NCBI GenBank assembly: GCA_965227745.1
Contig: OZ245769.1
Span: 558,001 to 622,000 of the forward strand
Source: GAS368 sp965227745
GTDB taxonomy: Bacteria > Verrucomicrobiota > Verrucomicrobiia > Opitutales > Opitutaceae
Direction of reading: 5' to 3'
DNA length: 64,000 bases
Position numbers and translations under genes: made by a program. The notes below the pieces were generated by a model. The model did no database searches. It worked only from the letters and a program-made list of their open reading frames with translations, and was not told the DNA's origin. Positions within the stretch are counted from its first letter, which is position 1. The number at the start of each line of letters is the position of its first letter. Positions 48,919 to 59,900 of this stretch are shown here, piece by piece.

Positions 48919-49830
48919 CTACTTGGCGGGGCGCAGGTATTCGCCACTGGCGACAATGAGCGAAGCGCGGTTTTCCACGCCGAGACGCGCGAGGATGCGC
49001 TCCATGTGCTTGTCGATAGTGCGCGAGCTGGCACCGAGGATCACAGCGATCTCGGGATTCGTTTTCCCCTGCGCGACCCAGTAGGCGACCTCGGCTTGAC
49101 GCGGAGTGAGGCCGAGAGCGAGGAGCGCCGCCGGGCCGGGAGGCGTGTGCTCCTCCTCGAGCACCATCATGACGAGATCGTTGCGGCCCGGCTCAGTGAA
49201 GCGCCGAACGAGCAACGCGCCATCGGCGAAGGCAAAGCGATCGGTGTGGAGCAGGGCGACGGGCGTGGCAGAAAACTTAGCGAGGAGATCGTGCGCGAGC
49301 TGCGTGCCGAAGAGGAGGGTGCCATCGCGGCCGAGGACGAGCACCGCGCGGTCGAGCGAGCGGGCCAGTTGGGCCTCGGCGTCGAGGCGCAGCTCGACTT
49401 CGCTCTCGAGGTCAGCGTTGCGCGCGGCGAGTTCACGGGCGAGGGCGCGGAGGCGGAGATGGGCGGCGACGCGGGCGAGCACCTCCGGGGGATAGACGGG
49501 CTTGACGATGTAGTCCTCCGCGCCCGCGCCAAAGGCCCGGACCTTGTCCGCTGGAGTGTCGATGGACGTCATGAACAGCACGGGGAGATCGGCCCACGCA
49601 GGATTGGCCTTGATGCGCGCGCACGTCTCGAAGCCGTCGATGCCCGGCATGACGACATCCAGCAAAATGAGATCGACGGGACTGTGCGACAGCACTGCGA
49701 GCGCGTCCGCGCCGCTCTCCGCCACGAGCAGGCGGTGCCCGGCTTGGGTCAGGGTCTCGAACAGCAGCGCGAGATTGGCCGGGGTATCATCGACGACGAG
49801 CACGCTGGCGACGGAAGCGGTAGAGGTCAT
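48919..49830 (-). CDS. Response regulator with LuxR/NarL-type DNA-binding domain
   Basis: A 303-residue regulator. The receiver domain (about 8-125) has VLVVDDTPANL, the phospho-acceptor aspartate in LILLDVVMPGIDGFE and the lysine in YIVKPVYP. A predicted coiled-coil linker follows (LARELAARNADLESEVELRL), then a PAS-like segment. The C-terminal HTH has LTPRQAEVAYWVAQGKTNPE and SSRTIDKHMERILARLGVEN. Its ATG overlaps the stop of the hybrid kinase by 4 bases, so the two form a cognate pair. The palindrome at 48879-48896 lies just downstream and is a plausible target. Confidence 0.92.
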   Translation of the reverse strand: MTSTASVASVLVVDDTPANLALLFETLTQAGHRLLVAESGADALAVLSHSPVDLILLDVVMPGIDGFETCARIKANPAWADLPVLFMTSIDTPADKVRAFGAGAEDYIVKPVYPPEVLARVAAHLRLRALARELAARNADLESEVELRLDAEAQLARSLDRAVLVLGRDGTLLFGTQLAHDLLAKFSATPVALLHTDRFAFADGALLVRRFTEPGRNDLVMMVLEEEHTPPGPAALLALGLTPRQAEVAYWVAQGKTNPEIAVILGASSRTIDKHMERILARLGVENRASLIVASGEYLRPAK

Positions 49831-52800
49831 GGGGAGAGACGGGCGAGGTCGGTTTCAAGTTGCTGACGCAGGCGCGCAATCTGGAAAGAGCGCGCGAGGG
49901 CGAGGTAAGCCTCGCAGGTGGCGCTCTGGGCCGGATGCTGGGTGCGGGCGGCCTCAAGTTGGGCGCGCAGGGCCGCGACATCACCGGCGCGCGCGCTGCC
50001 CAGCAGGGCGCGCAAAACGTCGGCCGGAAGGGAGTCCGAGCCTGATGGAGCTGAAACGGTTTCGACTGAGACCGGAGGAGCGTCGGCCGTTTCGTAGGTC
50101 CACTCCAAGCCGGGCAGGCGGCTGAGCATGCCGACGAGCTCCTCGACACGGAACGGCTTGGGCAGAAACGCATCGAAGCCGGCGGCGCGGGTGGCGGTGG
50201 CATCGAGCCCGAGCACGCTGGCGGATGTAGCAATAATCTGGATACGGGCGCCCTCAGGCTGGGCGCGGACGCGCTTCAGTAAATCGAAGCCGTCCATCCC
50301 CGGCATGCGGAGATCGCAGAGCATGGCATCGGGACGGGTGGCGGCGAGCGTGGCCAGCGCCTCCACGCCGGAACCGGCCTCCACGAGCGCAAAGCCGAGC
50401 GGCTGCAAGAGATCGACGAGCAGACGGCGATTGAGCGCCACGTCGTCGACGATCAAGATCGACCGGCGCGGCCCAGTGTAACCCGTCGGCAGCCGAGCGG
50501 GTGCCGTGACGGCCTCCAGCGAGGCCGCCGCCGCCGGGAGCTGGGCGCGCAGCGTGAAGGTGCTGCCGCGACCGATCTCGCTGGCGAGGACCAACTCGCC
50601 GCCCATGAGCGCCGCGAGGCGGCGGCTGATGGCAAGACCGAGGCCGGTTCCTGGCTCGGCGGGACGATTGAGCGCGGCCTGGGCAAAGGGCTGAAAGAGG
50701 CGGGCCTGATCTTCCGGCGAGATCCCGGCGCCGGTATCGGAGACGGCGAACTCGACCGTGCTTCCCGCCGACTGCACGCGCAGGGTGATGCTGCCGCTGG
50801 CGGTAAACTTGATCGCGTTACCCACGAGGTTGTCGAGGATCTGGCGCAGCTTGGCCTCGTCGCCGAGTAGGACGGCGGGAAGTTCAGGTGCGATACTGGT
50901 CGTGAACGCGAGATTTTTCCGCGCCGCCGTCGGGCTGTGCGCCGCGGCGATATCGGCGACGAGGGCGGTGAGCGAAAACGGCGCGGGACGCAGCTCGAGT
51001 TTGCCGGCCTCGATCTTGGAGAGGTCTAGCACCTCGTTGATCATGCGCAGCAGGTGCGCGCCGCTGGCATGCATGACGCCGATATGCTCGCGCGTCTCCG
51101 CGGGCAGCGCGGGATGACGCTGCACGACTTGCGCGTAGCCAAGGATGGCATTGAGCGGCGTACGCAACTCGTGGCTCATGCTCGCGAGGAAGGCGCTCTT
51201 GGCGTGGTTGGCGGATTCGGCCTGATCGCGCGCGGCGGCGAGCTCGGTGGTGCGGGTGGCGACCAGGCCCTCAAGTCGCGCGCGCTCGCGCTCGCCGCGC
51301 GCGAGGCGGAAGCGCACGTAGGTCACGATGCCAGCCGCGCCGAAAAGCGCGTACACGACATAGGCCAGCGGAGAGCGCTGCCACGGCGGCGCGACCGAAA
51401 AGGTATAACGCAACGTCTGGCTCATACCGCCGGAGGCATCGAGGGCCTGCGCCTCGAACGTAAAGGGACCGCCCTCCAGATTCGTGAAGGAAACTTCCGG
51501 GTAAGTCGTGGGCGCGCTCCAGCGCTCGGCGAAACCGAGCAGTCGCGTGCGATAGCGCATGACGCCACCGCCGAGTTTCCCGGAGGAGAGCTGAAAGGTG
51601 ACGGCCTCCGACGAAGCCGCGAAGCGAGGTGCGGAGTCGGGCTTGGAATCGAGGGCCTGTGGTTTGCCGTCGGCGGTGACGGCGTGGAGGCGCATTGACC
51701 ACGGTTCCGTGACGGTCGCGGCGAGGTAATCAGCGTCGAGCCGGAGCACCGCTTGGGGCGATTTCGTCCACTCGATGGTGGCATCGCCGGGCGCGGTGTC
51801 GTCGTTGAAGAAATTGAGAAAGCCGGTCGCGCCGGCAAACGTTTGCAGGGCGCCGGGGACTGGATGCCAGCGCGCGGGAGTGGTGGGCTCGGGAGCGATT
51901 TCGTACCACCCGAGCGGACGACCGACGGAGCCATCGATCAGGCCGCCGCTGGCCCAGAGACGATCGCGGCGATCGAGCTCGTTGGGGAAACTGAAGCGCG
52001 GGCCTTCAGGTGAATTAAACCGGGTCTCGGGAGCGAAACGCCGCGTGGCCTCATCGAGCCGCCAGGTACCCTCGAACGTGAAGAAACCGACGGCTTCGCG
52101 TGGATACAAAAACGGCGCGGTGTAGCCCTTGGTGGGTGGCAGGCCCTCGGCGTCGCCGAAGTGCTCGACGCGCGGGGTGCTCCAGCCGCCGGGGGCCGTG
52201 GCGGTGAGCCGGGTGAAGCCTTTCCCCCGCGTGCCCACCCAGATCGTGCGTGAGCCCACCGGCATGATCAACTCCGCCGCGCCGATGTCGCGATTTTCGT
52301 ATTCGATGCGGAAGCCCTGCGCGTCGAGGCGACCGACGATCACGCCGTGGTCGGTGCCTAGGTAAACGAGCGAAGGATCGGCCCGCGTCGTGTAGGCGAC
52401 CCCGAAGTCCTCCGCCCGATCAATCAACGGGTGAAACTTGCCGTCAGGGCGCAGAAGGTGCGCGCCGTTGTAGGCAGAAACGACGACGCCATCGGGATGC
52501 GAGGCCACATCGTTGATGGTACTCGGCGAACCGGGGATGCGTTCGAAATGCGCGCCGAGACCGCGGGCGGGATCGGCTGGGACGAGACGGTTGAGGCCCT
52601 CGACGACCGAGACGTAAAGCGTGCCACCGCTGCGGGCAAAAGCGCGGATGGAGCCGGGGCTCGGGCCATTGCGCTCATCAAAAACGGAGGCGCCGGAATT
52701 TAAATCGATGCGGGCGAGGCCGTTGGTGCCGCCGACCCACAGCCCACCCTCGTGATCGAGGGCGAGACCGTACGTGGTGTTGCTCGGCATGCCCTGTGCC

Positions 52801-53699
52801 TTGTCGAGACGTAGGTAACCTGAGCCATCGGGTGAGAGGAAAATGAGGCCACCTTGACGCGACGTGGCGGCGATGTGGCCGCTGGGCAGAGGCAGCAAAC
52901 CGAGCGGACGCAATTCGATCAGGGCGTCGACGCCAGCGCCTTTCATGGGCGCGATGGTGCGGCCGTCGGGACTGATAACTACCAGAGCACTCGGCGTGGT
53001 CGCCGCGAGTAGGCGGCCGCCGGATAGGCCCGCGAGGGCGCTGAAGGTACGCTTGGCATACTCAGTGGGGAGCGGCAGCGCCTGCCAGGCCTGACCATCC
53101 CAACGGTGCAGGCCGCCCTGCGGATACGTGGCGTATAAACTGCCGCCGACGGCGTGGACAACGGTGCGGCCAGCGACGGGCGTGGCGGTGAAATGGAATT
53201 TCCCCCCGCTCCAGACGAGCCAGCCCTTTTCGGTGGCGAAGGCCACTGCGCCTCGCACGGTCTTGGCGCCGCGGACACTGCCGAGGGGGAGGGCGGCGGG
53301 CGGGACTCGGGGGACGAGCGACTCGTAGTGCGCGGCACCCGTCGAATCGGTGGAGTAGAAACCGAGTTCGTCGTCGCCGGAAACAAAGATGCGGCCATCG
53401 TCGGCAGCGGAGAGACGCCAGGCCCACCAACCAGGAAACGGCAGGCGTTCCCACCGCGTGCCATCGTAACGGAGCACGGCCCGCTGCGTCGTGGCGTAGA
53501 GCGTGCCGTCGGGCGCGACAGTAAGGTCATTGACCTGATAGTGGGCTTGGTAGACCTCCGGCGGAAAGCGCTGGATGAGCGGCAGGCCCGCCTCTGGGTC
53601 GAACGGTCCGGCGGCGAGGCGAGGGGTGACGAGCACGAGCCATAGCCCCATTCGCCACCACCAGGCGGGAATTAGGAGGCGAATACGGCGCGCGGGCAT
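49827..53699 (-). CDS. Hybrid histidine kinase with periplasmic beta-propeller sensor
   Basis: A 1290-residue sensor kinase. Signal peptide or anchor (IRLLIPAWWWRMGLWLVLVT), then about 700 residues of two-component-regulator propeller repeats (YGLALDHEGGLWVGGTNGLA, DRRDRLWASGGLIDG), a Y_Y_Y-type beta domain (YPEVSFTNLEGGPFTFEAQA), one membrane helix (LAYVVYALFGAAGIVTYVRF) and a coiled coil. The HisKA domain has phospho-His843 in MSHELRTPLN, and the ATPase has DNLVGNAIKF, DTGAGI and GTGLGLAI. The receiver reads MLCDLRMPGMDGF with lysine LPKPF, and the tail is helical. Such propeller hybrids sense polysaccharide fragments in Bacteroidetes; here the ligand is unknown. Confidence 0.94.
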   Translation of the reverse strand: MPARRIRLLIPAWWWRMGLWLVLVTPRLAAGPFDPEAGLPLIQRFPPEVYQAHYQVNDLTVAPDGTLYATTQRAVLRYDGTRWERLPFPGWWAWRLSAADDGRIFVSGDDELGFYSTDSTGAAHYESLVPRVPPAALPLGSVRGAKTVRGAVAFATEKGWLVWSGGKFHFTATPVAGRTVVHAVGGSLYATYPQGGLHRWDGQAWQALPLPTEYAKRTFSALAGLSGGRLLAATTPSALVVISPDGRTIAPMKGAGVDALIELRPLGLLPLPSGHIAATSRQGGLIFLSPDGSGYLRLDKAQGMPSNTTYGLALDHEGGLWVGGTNGLARIDLNSGASVFDERNGPSPGSIRAFARSGGTLYVSVVEGLNRLVPADPARGLGAHFERIPGSPSTINDVASHPDGVVVSAYNGAHLLRPDGKFHPLIDRAEDFGVAYTTRADPSLVYLGTDHGVIVGRLDAQGFRIEYENRDIGAAELIMPVGSRTIWVGTRGKGFTRLTATAPGGWSTPRVEHFGDAEGLPPTKGYTAPFLYPREAVGFFTFEGTWRLDEATRRFAPETRFNSPEGPRFSFPNELDRRDRLWASGGLIDGSVGRPLGWYEIAPEPTTPARWHPVPGALQTFAGATGFLNFFNDDTAPGDATIEWTKSPQAVLRLDADYLAATVTEPWSMRLHAVTADGKPQALDSKPDSAPRFAASSEAVTFQLSSGKLGGGVMRYRTRLLGFAERWSAPTTYPEVSFTNLEGGPFTFEAQALDASGGMSQTLRYTFSVAPPWQRSPLAYVVYALFGAAGIVTYVRFRLARGERERARLEGLVATRTTELAAARDQAESANHAKSAFLASMSHELRTPLNAILGYAQVVQRHPALPAETREHIGVMHASGAHLLRMINEVLDLSKIEAGKLELRPAPFSLTALVADIAAAHSPTAARKNLAFTTSIAPELPAVLLGDEAKLRQILDNLVGNAIKFTASGSITLRVQSAGSTVEFAVSDTGAGISPEDQARLFQPFAQAALNRPAEPGTGLGLAISRRLAALMGGELVLASEIGRGSTFTLRAQLPAAAASLEAVTAPARLPTGYTGPRRSILIVDDVALNRRLLVDLLQPLGFALVEAGSGVEALATLAATRPDAMLCDLRMPGMDGFDLLKRVRAQPEGARIQIIATSASVLGLDATATRAAGFDAFLPKPFRVEELVGMLSRLPGLEWTYETADAPPVSVETVSAPSGSDSLPADVLRALLGSARAGDVAALRAQLEAARTQHPAQSATCEAYLALARSFQIARLRQQLETDLARLSP

Positions 53700-53883
53700 G
53701 AGGTTTAACGCAACGTGTTATCCGTTAGGCGTCAACGGAAGGTGAAGCGCGGACGTTACGAATAGGGAAATCCCCACCGAGATTGAGCGATGACGCACGA
53801 GCGCGCAGGGCGTGATGGAGCGCAGAGGAGATGGGTCACGCGACTCGCAAACGAAGGTTAGGATGGGACTTTTCATCATTAGC
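53700..53883. other. Spacer upstream of the hybrid kinase
   Basis: About 180 bases between the kinase start and the terminator of the PEP-CTERM protein gene. It should hold the promoter of the kinase-regulator operon, but I cannot fix promoter elements. Confidence 0.35.
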
Positions 53884-53917
53884 AAAAACAAGGGCCGCCC
53901 TACTTTGGGCGGCCCTT
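53884..53917 (-). terminator. Intrinsic terminator of the PEP-CTERM protein gene
   Basis: On the minus strand: AAGGGCCGCCC, loop AAAGTA, GGGCGGCCCTT, then GTTTTTGCT. An 11-bp perfect stem with a U-rich tail lies about 55 bases after the stop codon at 53972. Confidence 0.88.
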
Positions 53918-53971
53918 GGGTGTTGGCGTAAGGCCGCGCGAAGTGGAGCGCGGTCAGAGTGGTGGGGTGGA

Positions 53972-56900
53972 TTAGGCGCTCTTTGAGACAGAGTCAGCGG
54001 CGCTGGTTTTGCGCCAGCGGCGATAGCCGAAGAGGGCGATGGCCGCACCCATGAAGATTGCGCCATAGGTGGCTGGTTCCGGAGCGGGCGTGATTTCGTG
54101 CTTGGTGCCGTTGTAATCGAGCCAAGCGGTCTGGCTGCTGCTGTAGCCAGCGAAGGTGATGCTGGTTTCATCGCCCACGCCGCGCTGGCCGAGGGTCGGA
54201 GCGCCCAGCGGACCCGCGAGCCAGGTCTGGGCGAAGAAGAAGTCCACGTTGCTCACCCAGTGATTGATCGTGAGGGTGGCGCCGGGGAGCATCTTGATGC
54301 TGCCGACGTTGAGGACGGAGGCGGCGCTATCGCCGAAGTCGAGGATCGTATTGCCGCTGATTTCAAGCGCGCCGAGATTCACGACGACGCCGGGCAAGAA
54401 CAGCGTACCGCTCTTGAGTTCGAGGGTGCCGGCGTAGCTGATCGTCGAGTTGAACGTGAGCTGACCGCTGCCGTTGTGATCCTGGTCCATGTCGAGGACG
54501 ACGCGGCCACCGCCGAGCGTGGTGACGTTGCCGTTCACGTCGAAAGCGCCGGTGGAGTCGGTGAGGCGACCGCTGAAGGCGCTGACCGAATTGTTGCCCA
54601 CGATGTTAAGCAGACCGGAGCCCGTCTCGATATGGCCGCCCGTGCCGGCGATGGCGCCGATGGTCTCGGTGAGGCCATTGACGTTGAACTGACCATCCGA
54701 GTTCACCGTGACGGTGGCGGTGTCTTTGATCTGATTGGAAGCGCTGAGCTTGAGGATAGCGGTGTCGGCCGCGTTGGCGCCGTCGCCGACGGTTACGCTG
54801 TTGCTCGCACCCGTCGCGGTATTGAGCGCGGCGCCCGACTTGTTGAGGAGGACGGTGCCGTCGCTGACTTGGAAGCCGCCGGTGAAGGTGTTGGCGCCGG
54901 AGCCGGTGAGCTCGAGGACGCCGAGGTCGGTCTTGTTGAACGAGGAGCCGCCGGTGCCGGAGATAATACCGCTGATCGAGAGATCGACGTCGTTGTTCAC
55001 ACCGTTGTTACCGACCTGCACGATACGCGTGCCCGCCGTATTCAGGTCGATGTTGGCCGTGATCGTCGCGGTGGCGCTGCCGACGCCGTTGAAGGTGAGG
55101 TTACCTCCGAGGGCCAAAGTGCCGGAGCCCGTCACCGAGCCACCACCCATGGTGAGGGCGGAGATGGTGTCGCTGTTGGTCTGAATATCGAGTTTGCCGT
55201 CCGTCGCGATGGTGACGTTCGAATTGTTGTTGATCTGATTCGAGGCGTTGAGCTGGAGGACAGCGGAGTTGGTCGCGCCGATGCTGTCGCCGATATTGAT
55301 GTTACCCGCACCCGTGGCGTCCAGGCCCGCGGTCTTGGCGGCGATGACTTTGCCATCATTGATGATGAGATTACCGGAGAAGGTATTGGCCGACGTACCG
55401 CTGAGCTGGAGATCGCCGGAGCCGGTCTTAATGATGAAGTTGGGATTCGAGTTTTGGGTGATCGCACCGTTGAGGGTGAGGGTGCCCGAATTCGAATCGA
55501 TCGCGACGCCGGTATTGATGCCGCCGGAAAGGAGGATGGCGCCGTCGAGGTTGTTGGTGTCCGAGATGTTCTTGAGGCTTGGGGCGCCGGGAGGATTGGT
55601 GGTGCCGTTGAGCGTGTAGGTTTCGCCCGAAGCGACGGAGATATTACCTTGCACGCCGAGGGTCGCACCGATCTGGACGGAGGTGCCAGCGGCGGTGGAT
55701 CCAAGCGCATTGTTATTGGCAATGATCAGGGTGCCGGCCGCGACGTTGGTGGAACCGGTATAGGTGTTAGCGCCAGAGAGGACGATGGTACCGGTGCCGG
55801 TCTTGGCAAAGACCTTGGCGTTGGTCGCTTCGCTGATGACGCCGGAGATCGTAAGGGTCGAACCGCCGGCGGCGTCGTATTTGACGGCATCGTTGGCGGT
55901 TGTGCCGACCATCGAGATATTGCCCGTCCAGATATTGGAGCCGGCGAGGTTGGCGAGGCTGGCCACATTGGGGCTCGTGATAGCGGTGAGATTGAGCTGC
56001 TCGCCCGTGACCGTGATGCCACCAGTGAGGCCGAGGGTAGAATTACCGAGCACCGTGGTGCCGGCAGCGGAGGAGCCGAGGGCCGTGTTGTTAGCGGCGA
56101 CGAGCATACCCGCAGTGACCGTGGTATTGCCGGTGTAGGAATTGGCACCCGACAGGGTCATCGTGCCGGTGCCCTGTTTGACGATGGAGAGCGCGCCGCC
56201 GCCGCTATTCGTGATGTTTCCGGCGAATGTCGTGCTCAGGTTGTTGTTACCGGTGTAGACGGTGAACGGATTCGTGGCGCTCGCGAGGTCGAGCTTGGAG
56301 CCGGAGACGCCGGACAGAGAGCCGATTTCCTCGAGTTCGTAATTGCCGGGCGCGCCGCCCCGGAAGGCGAGGACCGACGTGGCGCCGGAGAGATTAACTT
56401 GGGCGAGATCGCCAATGGCACCCTGGATGACGCCGAGTTGGTCATAACCGCCGGCGGTCTTGTCCGCGATAAGGGCGCCGGCTTGGATATCGAGATTGCC
56501 GGTCCAGGTGCTATTGCCGCTGCCGCCGATGATGACGTTGCCGGGGCCGGTCTTGTTGATCGTCCCCGTGCCGCTGAGGATACCGGTGAAGGAAACATTT
56601 CCACCGGAGGCGGCGGTGAGATTGGTGGTTTTGCCCAGCGCGATATTACCGGAGAACGTGCTCGTGCCGGTCGTGTTGAGGCCACCGATCGTCGTGGAAT
56701 TACCAAAGTTGCCCACCGTGATATCACGACCGACGTTCACGCCCGCGCCGTTCGTCAGCAGCGCGGTATCCATGGACGCCGTGGTCGTGCTATCGTTTAG
56801 GATCACGGCGGTGGTATTGGTGCCGAGCGAACCAGCGGCGCCGGAAGGCGCGCTGACATCGAGGCGGAGCGTGCCGTTGCTGATCGTGGTATTGCCCACG

Positions 56901-59900
56901 TAGGTATTCACGCCGGAGAGGGCGAGCGTGCCGCTGCCGGACTTGGTAAGGTCGGTGCCGGTGCCGGAGATGATCTTGGCAATGGTAGTGAGACCGGAAC
57001 CCGTGACCGTAAGGTCATTGCCGTTCATGTTGAACGAATTGCCGGTGGCCGAGAGATTGAGGGTGCCCGTGCTGTTGTTGGTGATGCGGACGTTGTCAGC
57101 GGCGGTGATGTTGGTGCTGATCGTGGGGGCGACGTCGGTACTGGTGACGATTTCGGCCGTGCTGGTGCCAGTGCCGTCGAGGTTCAGCGTGCCATTGGAG
57201 AGCGTGTAGTTGTTAGCCGTGCCATCGGTATTCTCAAAGTAGATACGGCCGACCGTCTTGCTGCCGGCGCCGAGATCGGCGGTGAGACGGGCCTGGCCGA
57301 GGTCGCCGAAGGTGATGATCTGACCGGCGGTAGTATTACCGGGGGCGGTGAGCAGGTTGCCATCACCGCGAGTCCAGTTAGCGCCGGTGGCCCAGACACC
57401 ATCGGTCGAGCCATCCCACGTGAAGAGATTGGTATTGGTGACGGAGGGAAGGATTTCGTAGATACCGGGGGTGCTGGTGGCGATGATTCGGGCAGTGCCC
57501 CAGTCGGTGAAGGTGATGTTGCCGAGCGGGATGTTCGTGGTGGCCGTATTGATGAGGAGCTGGTGAGCGCCGCCGCCGTTGATCGGGTCGCCGGCCCAGC
57601 CGCTGATCGTGAGCGTGCCGCCCGTGGTATCGGAGTTGAAGCGGAGGCTCGCGGCATTACCCGTGTAATCGAGCGTGCCGCTGGTACTGATCGAAAGATT
57701 GTTTAGACCGGCGGTAGTGAGACTGCCTTCGGAGTTGCCATTGAGGGCAAAGGTGCCGCCGAGCACGAGGTTGGCGGAATTGTTGATCTGGTTCGAAGCA
57801 CCGAGGGCGAGGGTAGCACCGGAGTTAATCGTGACGCTGGTCGTGGAACCGAGGGCTTGGCCACTGGGATTGGCGAGCACAGTGGTGCCGGAACCGCTGA
57901 TGGTGGTCGTGCCGCTATTGGTATTGGCGCCGGTGTAGAAGATCTTCGTGCCCGCGGCGGCGGTGGAGGTGATATTCTGCGCGCCGGAGACGATGCCCGA
58001 AACCGTAAGGTCGCCGGCGACCGTGTTGAAGGTCGTCGCCCCGGTGAGCGTCACCGGGGAGGCGAGGTTATTGTTGCCGGAGATATTGCTGACGGTGCCG
58101 GCCGAGCTGATCGTCTGGGCGCCGGGGAGAGTGATGCCGCCCTGCAGCCCGAGGGTACCGCCGGAATTGATGGTTACGGCACCGCTCGTGGCACCAAGGG
58201 CGGAACCCGAGGCGGCGACGAGCTTCGCGCCGCTGGTGATGGTGGTCGCTCCCGTGTAGGTATTGGCGCCGCTGAAGACCGTCGTGCCATTGCCCACAGC
58301 AGTCACGCCGCCGGTGCCGGAGAGGACGCCGGTGTAGTTTACCGTGCCGGTCGTCGTGGCATTGCCGGCGGAGGTGACAATCACATTGCGACCGAGGCCG
58401 ATATTGCCGTTGAAGGCGTTGGTGCCGGAAAGGTTCGAGCCGCCCATCGTGACATTGCCGCTGGTATTGAAATTATTGATACTGATGGCGCGGTCAATCG
58501 AGAGACCGGAGTTGGTGCCAATGATGAGGCCGAGGTTGTCGGTGGTGGCAGTGCCGCTATCGCCGACCTGCACGGTGGAGCCGGAATTGCCGAGGGAACC
58601 GTTGGTCGAAACCGGGGCGCTGGAGTTAACTGTGAGCGTGCCGTTGCGAACGGTGGTGGTACCGCTGTAGGTATTGACGCCGGAAAGGACGAGATTGCCG
58701 GCATCGACCTTGGTCAGGCTGTAAGAGCTATTGATGGCATTGGCGATAGTGCCACTAGCGGTCAGCGTGGTGCCGGCTGCCGAGCCGATGGACGTGTTGC
58801 CGTTCATCGTGAGATTGCCGCTCCACGTGTTGTTGCCGCCGCTATTCTGCAGGGCGCCGAGGCCGCCGACGCCTGCGCCGGTGAAGGTGACGACTTCCTG
58901 GACGGTGACACCGGCGGCATTGTTGATGCGGAGGGTGGCGCCATCGGCGACCGTGGTCACCCCGACGCCGCTACCGAGCTGGCCGGCCTGGCGAATTTCG
59001 AGCGTACCAGCGGCGACGGCGGTGGTGCCCGTGTAGGTATTGTTGCCGGTGCCGTTGAGAATGAGAGTGCCGGTGCCGACCTTGGAGAGATCGTTGGCCC
59101 CGCCGGAGATAATGCCCGTCGTCGTGAGCGTGGAGTTGCCATCGACGCCGAAATAGGTGCCGCCGCCGAGAGTGATGCCGCCCGTGAGGGTATTATTGCC
59201 GGAGAGGTTGCGGATTGAGCCGAGGTTGGAAACGCCCTGGCCGGTCGCGGTGATGGTTTGGCTGCTGGTGATACCACCGCTCAAGGCGAGCGTGGCGCCA
59301 CTGCCGATGGTGGTGAGGCCGGTGGAGCCAAGGGCGGTGTTGTTGCGGATTTCGAGAGTGCCGCCCGAGATCGTCGTGCTACCGGTGTAAACATTGGCGT
59401 TGCCCAGGATCACGTAGCCGGTGTCGGTCTTGGTCAGTGTGCCGCCCGTGCCGGAGCCATCGAGGTTCATCGTGCCATTGATCGTGATGTTACCCGCGCC
59501 CGTGAGCACGAGGTCGCGATTGGCACCGCTAGGGGCGATGTTGCCGGCGATCGTGAGCGTTCCGGATTCACTCTTGATGCTTGTCGGGCTCGTGTTGCTG
59601 ATGGTGAGAGCACCGGTGAGCGTGTTGTTTCCGCTGACATTGCGAATTGCGCCGTTGGTCGCGAAACCGGTGCCGCGGAAATTGATCGCATCGCCGATGC
59701 TGATATCGTTCTGGAGTTCCAGGGTCGCACCGCTCGCGATCGTAGTACCGCCGGCGGTCGTGCCGAGGGCATTGCTATTTTGGACATTGAGCGTGCCGAC
59801 GTTGATGTTGGTCGCGCCCGAATAGGTGCTGTTGCCGGTGAGCGTGAAGACGCTGTTGCCGACCTTCGTGAGACCACCCGTGCCGGTGATGATGCCATCG

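Noticed and set aside
54098..56800. 900-codon plus-strand open frame
   Set aside because: Antisense to the repeat protein; repeated pattern merely mirrors the beta-strand repeats.
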